Source of the DNA: SIG607 sp045655165 | GTDB taxonomy: Bacteria; Bacillota; Clostridia; Oscillospirales; Acutalibacteraceae | Direction: 5' to 3' | Length of the DNA: 7,587 nucleotides | Assembly (NCBI GenBank): GCA_045655165.1 | Contig: JAZOOT010000054.1 | Location: forward strand, 1 to 7,587 | In this document: positions 1 to 6,217 of the stretch, piece by piece | How the letters are laid out: each line of letters starts with the position of its first letter | Position numbering within the stretch: the stretch's first letter is position 1 | Translations under genes and position numbers: made by a program | The notes under the pieces: generated by a model | Databases searched by the model: none | Told to the model about the DNA's origin: nothing | Seen by the model: only the letters and a program-made list of their open reading frames with translations

Positions 1-1066
1 CGTCAACGAGGTCACAAGCGATCTTGAGAGCAGCCTGAGCAGTTCTCTTACCGTTTCTTGTCTGGAGCATATAGAGCTTACCGTTTTCAACTGTGAACTC
101 CATATCCTGCATGTCTCTGTAGTGGTTCTCGAGGATCTTGCAAACGTCCATAAACTGAGCGTATGCCTCGGGGAACTTTTCTTCCATCTGTGCGATGGGC
201 ATAGGTGTACGAACACCTGCAACTACGTCTTCACCCTGTGCGTTTGTGAGGAATTCGCCCATGAGCTTCTTCTCACCTGTAGCAGGGTCACGAGTAAATG
301 CAACACCTGTACCACAGTTATCACCCATGTTACCGAACGCCATCATCTGTACGTTTACGGCTGTACCCCATGAGTAAGGAATGTCGTTATCACGACGGTA
401 TACGTTTGCACGGGGGTTATCCCAAGAACGGAATACGGCTTCAACAGCACCCATAAGTTGTTCTTTGGGGTCAGACGGGAAGTCTTTGCCAATTTTAGAT
501 TTGTATTCTGCCTTAAACTGATTTGCAAGTTCTTTAAGGTCGTCAGCAGTGAGTTCAACGTCAAGCTTAACGCCCTTTTCTTCTTTCATTTTGTCAATAA
601 GTTCTTCAAAGTACTTTTTACCAACTTCCATAACAACGTCGGAGTACATTTGAATAAATCTTCTGTAGCAGTCGTAAGCCCAACGAGCGTTACCCGACTG
701 AGCAGCCATTACTTCAACAACCTCTTCATTAAGACCAAGGTTAAGAATGGTATCCATCATACCCGGCATAGAAGCTCTTGCGCCCGAACGAACGGAAGCG
801 AGAAGCGGGTTTGTTTTATCGCCGAATTTTTTGCCGGTGATAGCTTCCATTTTATCAATGTATTCCATAATTTGTGCTTGAATATCATCGTTAATTTTTC
901 TGCCATCTTCATAATACTGTGTGCAAGCTTCGGTAGTAACGGTAAAGCCCTGAGGAACAGGGAGACCGATGTGGGTCATTTCTGCAAGGTTTGCACCTTT
1001 ACCGCCAAGAAGTTCACGCATTGTGGCATTGCCTTCGCTAAAGAGATAGACATACTTGTGACTCAT
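1..1066 (-). CDS. ppdK: Pyruvate, phosphate dikinase, N-terminal part (runs off left edge)
   Basis: Interconverts pyruvate + ATP + Pi and phosphoenolpyruvate + AMP + PPi in the cytoplasm. Only the first 355 residues of a protein that is usually about 870-880 are present, covering the nucleotide-binding (ATP-grasp) part; the phosphohistidine and PEP/pyruvate domains lie outside. Visible motifs are the glycine-rich GGKGANLAEM (21-30), the SVRSGARASMPGMMDT block (91-106), GTGVAFTRDPATGE (252-265), and MEFT...LQTRNGKRT (322-342). D321, E323 and Q335 coincide with ATP-site residues of the Clostridium symbiosum enzyme as I recall its numbering. The ATG at 1064-1066 is supported by an AGGAGGT site at 1072-1078. 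The gene has its own promoter. Codon choice changes sharply after about residue 205 (see findings). Confidence 0.97.
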   Translation of the reverse strand, partial: MSHKYVYLFSEGNATMRELLGGKGANLAEMTHIGLPVPQGFTVTTEACTQYYEDGRKINDDIQAQIMEYIDKMEAITGKKFGDKTNPLLASVRSGARASMPGMMDTILNLGLNEEVVEVMAAQSGNARWAYDCYRRFIQMYSDVVMEVGKKYFEELIDKMKEEKGVKLDVELTADDLKELANQFKAEYKSKIGKDFPSDPKEQLMGAVEAVFRSWDNPRANVYRRDNDIPYSWGTAVNVQMMAFGNMGDNCGTGVAFTRDPATGEKKLMGEFLTNAQGEDVVAGVRTPMPIAQMEEKFPEAYAQFMDVCKILENHYRDMQDMEFTVENGKLYMLQTRNGKRTAQAALKIACDLVD

Positions 1067-1085
1067 AATAAACCTCCTGAATTTT

Positions 1086-1131
1086 ATGGATTTCTCCATC
1101 TTTTTACTAAAAACTCTACTTTTTCCAGAGT
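1086..1131 (-). other. Two short hairpins in the ppdK 5' leader
   Basis: On the minus strand ATGGA-GAAA-TCCAT (1099-1086) is a perfect 5-bp stem closed by a GNRA-type GAAA tetraloop, ending 7 nt upstream of the ribosome binding site. Upstream of it, ACTCT and AGAGT (1131-1127 and 1117-1113) pair around a 9-nt loop and are followed by a run of T. Both stems are short; they could stabilise the mRNA or be chance. I see no known riboswitch fold. Confidence 0.3.
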
Positions 1132-1140
1132 ATCCAGTAT

Positions 1141-1149
1141 ATTATAACA
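1141..1149 (-). promoter_or_regulatory. Extended -10 promoter for ppdK
   Basis: Read on the minus strand, the sequence is TGTTATAAT, a perfect TGn extended -10 plus consensus TATAAT. The -35 region at 17 bp spacing is poor (TTTATT), which fits an extended -10 promoter. Transcription would start near 1134, leaving a leader of about 68 nt before the ppdK ATG. The site lies just downstream of the terminator at 1211-1236, so ppdK looks like an independent unit. Confidence 0.65.
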
Positions 1150-1210
1150 AACATTTCTAAAAAAATAAAGTATTTTTTTAAATTTTTACCAATTTTGTTA
1201 AATTAAATAC

Positions 1211-1236
1211 AAAAAAGTGCTATACAGCATCTTTTT
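1211..1236 (-). terminator. Intrinsic terminator after the ECF S-component gene
   Basis: Minus-strand arms AAAAAG-A-TGCT and AGCA-CTTTTT form a stem of about 10 bp with one bulged A around a GTAT loop; the 3' arm itself ends in the T-run. The upstream arm begins at the TAA stop codon of the transporter gene (1235-1237), so terminator and stop overlap. It separates the pantothenate genes from the ppdK promoter. Confidence 0.7.
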
Positions 1237-1813
1237 ACAGTTTTTTATTAAGTTTTATTAAGCGAATCACTACAGGGGCAAGGATTATATTAACCAAAAG
1301 TTCAACAATAAAATTGCCGCCCGCAAGGCCAATAAACATATATTTTACCACAGAATTAAAGCCCTCGGCTGCGCCCCACTGTGTAATGGCGCTCATAAAA
1401 AACATTTTACAGCCAAGTAAAAACACGCCCGTATTAACCACAGGGCAAACTACAGCCGAAACCATAACGGCTAAATATTGGTTATACTTGCTTAAAAGTT
1501 TATAAACAAGACCTGCGCAAAGACCGCACAAAGTGCCCTTTGCCAAAACCGTTACAATGGTACCCGCAATATCAACCGCCATAAACGGTGCTGCGTCACC
1601 GCTTATAAGCACAACTGCGCCAAACACAAAACCAAGCCAAGCGCCTATTTTTGTGCCGCACATTGCCGCGCCAATTACAATTGGCACGAGCACAAGCGAA
1701 ATTGAAAACGGGCCAAAGCGAATAAATGCGCCAAGCAGTTGGAGTACCACAACAAGTGCAGTTAGCACTGCGCCCAAAACTACTTTTTCTGTTTGAATTT
1801 TACCTTTTGACAT
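1235..1813 (-). CDS. ECF transporter S component, probable pantothenate-type (PanT-like)
   Basis: A 192-residue, very hydrophobic membrane protein with about six predicted helices (roughly 11-30, 36-52, 55-71, 78-104, 113-139 and 155-186), the size and architecture of substrate-binding S components of energy-coupling factor vitamin transporters. The first helix contains A-V-L-T-A (15-19), matching the AxxxA contact motif by which S components bind the EcfT subunit. No ATPase or EcfT gene is nearby, so it would share a housekeeping ECF module encoded elsewhere. The substrate is inferred only from context: it lies 51 bp downstream of pantothenate kinase in the same direction. ATG at 1811-1813 has GGAGG at 1821-1825. 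Another vitamin is possible. Confidence 0.8.
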   Translation of the reverse strand: MSKGKIQTEKVVLGAVLTALVVVLQLLGAFIRFGPFSISLVLVPIVIGAAMCGTKIGAWLGFVFGAVVLISGDAAPFMAVDIAGTIVTVLAKGTLCGLCAGLVYKLLSKYNQYLAVMVSAVVCPVVNTGVFLLGCKMFFMSAITQWGAAEGFNSVVKYMFIGLAGGNFIVELLVNIILAPVVIRLIKLNKKL

Positions 1814-1851
1814 AAAAATACCTCCGATACTATCTCTTGCGAGTACAGTTC

Positions 1852-1881
1852 ATTATATCTTATTTTAATTGTTTTTTTCAA
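1852..1881 (-). promoter_or_regulatory. Candidate promoter for the ECF S-component gene
   Basis: Minus-strand TTGAAA (1881-1876) and TATAAT (1857-1852) are separated by 18 bp: five of six and six of six consensus matches. The -35 box lies inside the last codons of coaX and the -10 in the 51-bp gap. A start near 1845 would give a leader of about 30 nt. The surroundings are AT-rich, so chance matches are possible, but the two boxes together are good. It would allow transporter expression independent of coaX. Confidence 0.5.
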
Positions 1882-2629
1882 AAATTTTTCTTAAACCGTG
1901 CAAAAGCAGGTTATCGTCGTATATAATTTCCCTTTTGCAGTGGGCAATTATTTCTTTGCTTAAGCCACCTGTTGCAACCACGCAAGCGGTTTCGCCAAGT
2001 TCATTTTCTGCGCGTTCTATAAGACCGTCTATCATTGAGGCGGCACCGTAAACAAGCCCCGAACGCATACAGTCAACAGTGTTTGTTGCAATAACCTTTT
2101 GTGGCGCTGTTATTGAAATGCTTGGCAGTTGAGCAGTGTTTTCAAAAAGTGCTTTTAAGGTTAAACGCACGCCAGCAGCAATAGAACCGCCAATAAACGA
2201 GCCGTTTTTATCAAGCACACTAACTGTTGTTGCAGTACCCATATCAACAACAATGCAGGGCATTTGGTATTTACCAATAACGCCAACAGCACCTGCAACA
2301 AGGTCGGCACCAAGTTGAGCGGGGTTATCTATTTTAATATTAAGCCCTGTTTTTACACCGGGGCCAAGCAAAATTGGTTCTGCACCGCAAAGCAGCGCCG
2401 CCGCGCGTTTAACGGATTCGCCAACTGTGGGAACAACCGACGCAATTATGCAGTTTTTAATTGCCTTTGGGTCTTGGTTATGCAGTGACAGAACGTTTTT
2501 AATATCAACGGCATACTGGTCGGCCGTTTTTCTTGGGTTTGTATCAAGCCGAGCCGTTAACAACAGTTCTTCTTTTAAGAACACGCCAAGCGTTATGTTT
2601 GTGTTGCCAATATCAACAGTTAAAAGCAT
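1865..2629 (-). CDS. coaX: Type III pantothenate kinase
   Basis: Phosphorylates pantothenate with ATP to 4'-phosphopantothenate, the first step of coenzyme A synthesis, in the cytoplasm. The 254 residues match the family length (about 255). The ASKHA-fold motifs are in order: DIGNTN at 6-11 (phosphate loop with the catalytic-type Asp), QLGADLVAG at 105-113 (substrate-site Asp109), VVDMGTATT at 127-135, GGSIAAGV at 147-154, and ATGGLS at 219-224. ATG at 2627-2629 has AGGAG at 2636-2640 with 6-nt spacing. Type III kinases are typically insensitive to CoA feedback. It lies 57 bp after the decarboxylase operon, with a hairpin between, and precedes the ECF S component. I see no clear promoter of its own, so it may rely on read-through. 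Confidence 0.97.
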   Translation of the reverse strand: MLLTVDIGNTNITLGVFLKEELLLTARLDTNPRKTADQYAVDIKNVLSLHNQDPKAIKNCIIASVVPTVGESVKRAAALLCGAEPILLGPGVKTGLNIKIDNPAQLGADLVAGAVGVIGKYQMPCIVVDMGTATTVSVLDKNGSFIGGSIAAGVRLTLKALFENTAQLPSISITAPQKVIATNTVDCMRSGLVYGAASMIDGLIERAENELGETACVVATGGLSKEIIAHCKREIIYDDNLLLHGLRKIFEKNN

Positions 2630-2655
2630 AAATAACTCCTTTTTAAAGGGAATTC

Positions 2656-2680
2656 AAGCGGACCGCAATGCAGTCCGCTT
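2656..2680 (-). terminator. Hairpin between the decarboxylase operon and coaX (weak terminator or processing element)
   Basis: A perfect inverted repeat, AAGCGGAC / GTCCGCTT, with a 9-nt loop lies 6 nt after the stop codon of the carboxyltransferase gene; on the RNA the stem can extend by a U-G and a U-A pair. Neither strand has a proper T-run directly after it (minus-strand tail GAATTCCCTTT), so it is not a standard intrinsic terminator. It may attenuate transcription, protect the 3' end of the operon mRNA, or both. Confidence 0.5.
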
Positions 2681-2686
2681 AATAAA

Positions 2687-4096
2687 TTAAATAGATAAAT
2701 CCTCTACTATAAGAGTACGAACGCCGTTTTTATCTATATTTTTGGGTGTTTCTTTAACAGCGTATTTTTCTTTTAAGAATTTAGAAGCAACCTGCGGGAA
2801 CAAAGCGTAACTTAAAACATCTTCTTCGCAACGAGCCAATTCCCCTGCTTCTTGTTTGTATTTTTCAAGTTCGGGTTCTATTAAATCGGCAGGACGGCAA
2901 AAGATAACCTTATCATCGCCAATACATTTCTTTCTAACGTCTTCGTTAACCTTTGCAGGAAGTGTGCCGTATTCACCGCGAAGCAAACCTTTAGATTCTT
3001 TGGGAACCATTTTATAGCGTTCGCCCGAAATTACGTTCATAACTGCCTGAGTACCAACAATTTGGCTTGTTGGTGTAACAAGCGGAGGATAACCGAAATC
3101 TTCACGAACCTTGGGCACTTCTGCCAAAACGTCGTAATATTTATCTTCTTTACCTGCCTGTTTAAGTTGCGAAATCATATTAGAAAGCATACCGCCGGGA
3201 ACTTGGTAAATAAGTGTTTTGGTATCAACGCTTAACACTTTGGGGTCAAGTGTGCCTGTTGCTTTCATTTCATCGGCAACACTTCTAAAGTGTTTTGCAG
3301 CTTCAGCCAATTTGGTTAAATCAAGGCCTGTGTCGCGTTCGGTGCCTTGCATTGTGGCAACCAACGCTTCGGTTGCGGGGTTTGCGGTACCGTTTGCAAA
3401 TGGCGAAAGCGCGGTATCAACAATATCAACACCCGCTTGTGCTGCCATTAAAAGTGTCATATCGCCTGTACCGGTTGTGTTGTGGGTATGCAAATGAATG
3501 GGGCATTTAACTGCTTCTTTAAGTTTTTTAATTAAAGAATATGCCTGGTAAGGAAGCAAAAGGTTTGCCATATCTTTAATACAAATAACATCGGCGCCCA
3601 TTTTTTCAAGTTTCTTTGCAAGTTCAACAAAGTAATCTTCGTTGTGAACAGGGCTAATTGTATAACTCATTGCGGCCTCACAAATACCGCCGTATTTTTT
3701 ACACGCTTTCATTGCGCATTCCATATTTCTGGTGTCGTTAAGTGCGTCAAAAATACGAATAACATCAATGCCGTTTTCAATGGATTTTTTAACAAATGCT
3801 TCAACAACATCGTCGGCATAGTGTTTATAACCCAAAATGTTTTGACCGCGAAGAAGCATTTGAAGTTTTGTGTTGGGCATTGCCTTGCGAATTGCACGCA
3901 AACGCTCCCACGGGTCTTCGTTCAAAAAACGCATACACACGTCAAATGTTGCGCCGCCCCAACATTCAACCGACCAGTAGCCGATTTTATCGAGTTCGCT
4001 GAGTGCGGGAAGCATTTGCTCAAGCGTCATTCTTGTTGCCGCTTGAGATTGATGCGCATCACGCAAAATTGTATCTGTAATGTTTAATTTTGTCAT
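2687..4096 (-). CDS. oadA: Oxaloacetate decarboxylase alpha subunit, carboxyltransferase only (OadA/PycB type, no biotin domain)
   Basis: Transfers the carboxyl group of oxaloacetate to biotin, releasing pyruvate. The 469 residues hold the TIM-barrel carboxyltransferase domain (about 1-290) and the conserved PYC/OADA C-terminal domain (about 295-465). D13 in TDTILRDAHQS, H203 and H205 in HLHTHNT, and K174 in CIKDMANLL correspond, at a constant offset of four, to the metal ligands D17, H207, H209 and K178 of the Vibrio cholerae enzyme as I recall them. PGGMLSNMISQ (300-310) is also typical. Classical OadA is about 590 residues with a C-terminal biotin domain; here that domain is a separate gene in the same operon. 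AAGGAG at 4105-4110 supports the ATG at 4094-4096, 15 bp after the beta gene. A pyruvate carboxylase B role is the alternative, but beta and gamma subunits favour the Na+ pump. Confidence 0.93.
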   Translation of the reverse strand: MTKLNITDTILRDAHQSQAATRMTLEQMLPALSELDKIGYWSVECWGGATFDVCMRFLNEDPWERLRAIRKAMPNTKLQMLLRGQNILGYKHYADDVVEAFVKKSIENGIDVIRIFDALNDTRNMECAMKACKKYGGICEAAMSYTISPVHNEDYFVELAKKLEKMGADVICIKDMANLLLPYQAYSLIKKLKEAVKCPIHLHTHNTTGTGDMTLLMAAQAGVDIVDTALSPFANGTANPATEALVATMQGTERDTGLDLTKLAEAAKHFRSVADEMKATGTLDPKVLSVDTKTLIYQVPGGMLSNMISQLKQAGKEDKYYDVLAEVPKVREDFGYPPLVTPTSQIVGTQAVMNVISGERYKMVPKESKGLLRGEYGTLPAKVNEDVRKKCIGDDKVIFCRPADLIEPELEKYKQEAGELARCEEDVLSYALFPQVASKFLKEKYAVKETPKNIDKNGVRTLIVEDLSI

Positions 4097-4111
4097 AAAA
4101 TTTTCTCCTTA

Positions 4112-5800
4112 TTAACCGAACAATGCAAGAAGTACGCCTGCGGCAATTGCCGAGCCAATAACACCTGCAACGTTGGGGCCCATAGCGTGCATTAAAAGGA
4201 AGTTCTTGGGGTTTTCTTTTTGTCCAACAGTTTGTGAAACCCTTGCTGCCATAGGAACAGCGGAAACGCCCGCAGAACCAATAAGCGGATTAACCTTATT
4301 TTTAGAGAAGATGTTCATAATTTTAGCAAGGATAACACCGCAAGCAGAGCCAAAGCCAAATGCAACAATACCCATACCCATAATCATTAAGGTTTTAAGC
4401 GAAAGGAATGTTGTGGCAGTTGCAGTTGCACCAACTGTGGTACCAAGGAATATTGTAACAATATTCATAAGTTCGTTTTGTACGGTTTTAGAAAGTCGGT
4501 CGGTTACACCACATTCTTTAAACAGGTTACCAAGCATTAAGCAACCAACAAGCGGAGCAGCCGAAGGTACCAACAATGCAACGAAAACGGTTACAACAAC
4601 GGGGAACACAATTTTTTCGCGTTTAGAAACCTGACGTAACGGTTTCATAACAATCATACGTTCTTTCTTGGTGGTAAGCGCTTTCATAATGGGGGGCTGA
4701 ATTACAGGAACCAACGCCATATACGAATATGCAGCAACAGCAATGGGACCTAAAAGTTCGGGCGCAAGTTTTGAAGTTACAAAAATTGCAGTGGGGCCGT
4801 CGGCACCGCCGATAATACCAATAGAAGATGCCTGCGCGGGTGTAAAGCCCAAAAGGGTTGCACCAACATAGGTTGCAAAAATACCACCCTGTGCAGCAGC
4901 GCCTAAAAGCAAACTTTTGGGGTTGGCAATAAGGGGACCAAAGTCGGTCATAGCTCCAACGCCAAGGAAAATTAAACAAGGATAAATACCAAGTTTAACA
5001 CCAAGGTATAAATAGTCAAGCAAACCTGCGGTTGAAGAGAAAAGGTCCCAATGAACATGACCGCCTGCAAAAAGCGCTTCGTGGAACATTTCTGCACCGG
5101 GGAGGTTTGTTAAAAGCATACCAAATGCAATTGGCAACAAAAGAAGCGGTTCAAAGCCCTTTGCAATGGCAAGATACATAAGCACAAAGGAAATTAAAAT
5201 CATTACCAAAGTGCCGTAGTTTGCAACAAAGTTTTCAAAGGGTGTGCCATCGCCTGCCAAACCTTTACCAAGGTTACCAAAAACTGCCTTAAAGCCGGTT
5301 TGGTTTAAGAAGTTTTTAACAACTTCCATTTCGCTTGAAGCAGGGGTGTTTAATACGTCGGTATAACTTAACGCATAGGTGTTGTCATCGCCGGGGAAAA
5401 CAATGCCGTTTGCATCGCTAACGTTATAAACAAGGTCAAAACTAACCAAAGAATTAGCATTTGCGCCACCGTCTGCCAAAAGGTTAACGGTTACATTTTT
5501 GGTGTGTGTTGCGCCAATTTCACCAACCGAAATTTCTTTTGTACCAATACCAAGTTCATCGGCAGTGAAAATAATTTTTGCGCCAAGTACGGTTTTATCC
5601 ATACTGTTGTTTTTAATTGAAACGGTAAACTGAGGAACACCGGTTTCATCTATAAGGGCTGGCCTTACAGTTAAAAGGGTGCTGTCTCCTTCTACCCTTG
5701 TGCCGTTATCAGCGGGTGCGGCAAGCACGCTTATTCCCGAAAAAACAAGCGCAGTTGCAAGCAACGCAACGCAAAGGCACAGCAAGAATTTCTTTTTCAT
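4112..5800 (-). CDS. oadB: Na+-translocating oxaloacetate decarboxylase beta subunit with N-terminal extracytoplasmic extension
   Basis: The membrane subunit that decarboxylates carboxybiotin and couples this to Na+ export. At 562 residues it is far longer than usual (about 370-435). Residues 1-27 are a signal peptide (MKKK, hydrophobic core, cleavage likely after VLA). About 35-150 look like a beta-rich domain without cysteine, followed by a linker; the core starts near M158 and its first helix near 197. Core motifs include AIAKGFEPLLLLP (211-223), GAMTDFGPL (282-290), IGGADGPTAIF (330-340), and VNPLIGSAGVSAVPMAARVS (503-522). D334, Y360, N504, G508, S513 and R520 match the Klebsiella catalytic and Na+-site residues D203, Y229, N373, G377, S382 and R389 at a constant +131. 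The start at 5798-5800 is chosen over a TTG at 5816-5818 because GGAGG at 5809-5813 fits it. Confidence 0.95.
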   Translation of the reverse strand: MKKKFLLCLCVALLATALVFSGISVLAAPADNGTRVEGDSTLLTVRPALIDETGVPQFTVSIKNNSMDKTVLGAKIIFTADELGIGTKEISVGEIGATHTKNVTVNLLADGGANANSLVSFDLVYNVSDANGIVFPGDDNTYALSYTDVLNTPASSEMEVVKNFLNQTGFKAVFGNLGKGLAGDGTPFENFVANYGTLVMILISFVLMYLAIAKGFEPLLLLPIAFGMLLTNLPGAEMFHEALFAGGHVHWDLFSSTAGLLDYLYLGVKLGIYPCLIFLGVGAMTDFGPLIANPKSLLLGAAAQGGIFATYVGATLLGFTPAQASSIGIIGGADGPTAIFVTSKLAPELLGPIAVAAYSYMALVPVIQPPIMKALTTKKERMIVMKPLRQVSKREKIVFPVVVTVFVALLVPSAAPLVGCLMLGNLFKECGVTDRLSKTVQNELMNIVTIFLGTTVGATATATTFLSLKTLMIMGMGIVAFGFGSACGVILAKIMNIFSKNKVNPLIGSAGVSAVPMAARVSQTVGQKENPKNFLLMHAMGPNVAGVIGSAIAAGVLLALFG

Positions 5801-5808
5801 TGTGCTGT

Positions 5809-5813
5809 CCTCC
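5809..5813 (-). promoter_or_regulatory. Ribosome binding site that fixes the oadB start
   Basis: GGAGG on the minus strand, 8 nt before the ATG at 5800. An upstream in-frame TTG (5816-5818) would place this site inside the coding region, so the ATG giving MKKKF and a clean signal peptide is preferred. Confidence 0.85.
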
Positions 5814-5821
5814 GCCAAAAA

Positions 5822-6181
5822 TTATGCAATAACGCAAAGAAGTGCGCCGGTTTCAACAGAAGCCCCCTGAGCAACTTCAACAGAAGCAATTGTGCCGTCG
5901 CATCCTGCCATAATTTCGTTTTCCATTTTCATGGCTTCAAGTACCATAAGAACCTGTCCTGCTTTTACAGCATCGCCGGGTTTAACGTTAACAGAAAGAA
6001 TTGTGCCTGGCATTGGGCTTGTAACCTTTTCGCCGTTGGCAGCAGCCACGGGAGCAGCAGCGGGTGCAGGAGCAACAGCGGGTGCAGGAGCAGCGGCAGG
6101 AGCCGAAACAGCAGCAGCATCTGCAACTTCAACTGTGATTTCATATTCTGTGCCATTTACATTTACTTTATACTTTTTCAT
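5822..6181 (-). CDS. Biotin carboxyl carrier subunit of the decarboxylase
   Basis: A 119-residue carrier that shuttles the carboxyl group on biotin from the cytoplasmic carboxyltransferase to the beta subunit. Residues 1-20 form a short strand-rich N-terminus, 22-48 an Ala/Pro linker, and 50-119 a biotinyl domain with the TSPMPGTI entry (54-61) and the biotinylation motif EAMKM (82-86, biotin on K85). In classical systems this is the C-terminus of OadA; a stand-alone version resembles the MmdC/GcdC subunits of related pumps. AAAGGTGAT at 6188-6196 serves the ATG at 6179-6181. It sits 36 bp after the gamma gene and 21 bp before oadB. The linker is encoded by an 18-bp tandem duplication. Confidence 0.95.
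   Translation of the reverse strand: MKKYKVNVNGTEYEITVEVADAAAVSAPAAAPAPAVAPAPAAAPVAAANGEKVTSPMPGTILSVNVKPGDAVKAGQVLMVLEAMKMENEIMAGCDGTIASVEVAQGASVETGALLCVIA
6059..6092. repeat. Tandem repeat in the biotin carrier linker
   Basis: The 16-bp plus-strand word agcgggtgcaggagca occurs at 6059-6074 and again at 6077-6092, an 18-bp period separated by ac. It encodes two near-identical Ala/Pro hexapeptides of the flexible linker. A gain or loss of one unit would keep the frame and change linker length by six residues. Confidence 0.85.
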
Positions 6182-6217
6182 TTTAATATCACCTTTCGTG
6201 TAGTTTACTTTTTTATA

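Noticed and set aside
458..1147. Plus-strand open frame of 229 codons
   Set aside because: It lies antisense to ppdK in a region where the minus-strand frame encodes a highly conserved enzyme. It is Phe/Cys/His-rich, has no ribosome binding site and shows no recognisable motif.
1814..1864. Possible riboswitch ahead of the vitamin transporter gene
   Set aside because: The gap is 51 bp and holds only a promoter-like box and a ribosome binding site; there is no room for a known vitamin riboswitch.
2638..2649. Small CCTT/AAGG hairpin overlapping the coaX ribosome binding site, possibly a translational switch
   Set aside because: Only 4 bp around an A/T loop; too weak to be meaningful without comparative support.
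4623..4979. Minus-strand frame of 118 codons inside oadB
   Set aside because: It is a shifted reading of the conserved beta-subunit core, rich in Cys, Trp and Tyr as expected from a shadow frame.
5327..5329. Internal ATG (M158) as an alternative oadB start giving a normal-length core
   Set aside because: No Shine-Dalgarno-like sequence precedes it, whereas the upstream ATG has GGAGG at good spacing and opens on a clear signal peptide.
5816..5818. TTG as start codon of oadB
   Set aside because: It would put the ribosome binding site inside the coding sequence and add six residues before a canonical signal peptide.
5892..6203. Plus-strand Ala/Gly/Thr-rich frame opposite the biotin carrier
   Set aside because: Its composition is simply the complement of the Ala/Pro linker codons; the biotinyl domain on the minus strand explains the sequence.
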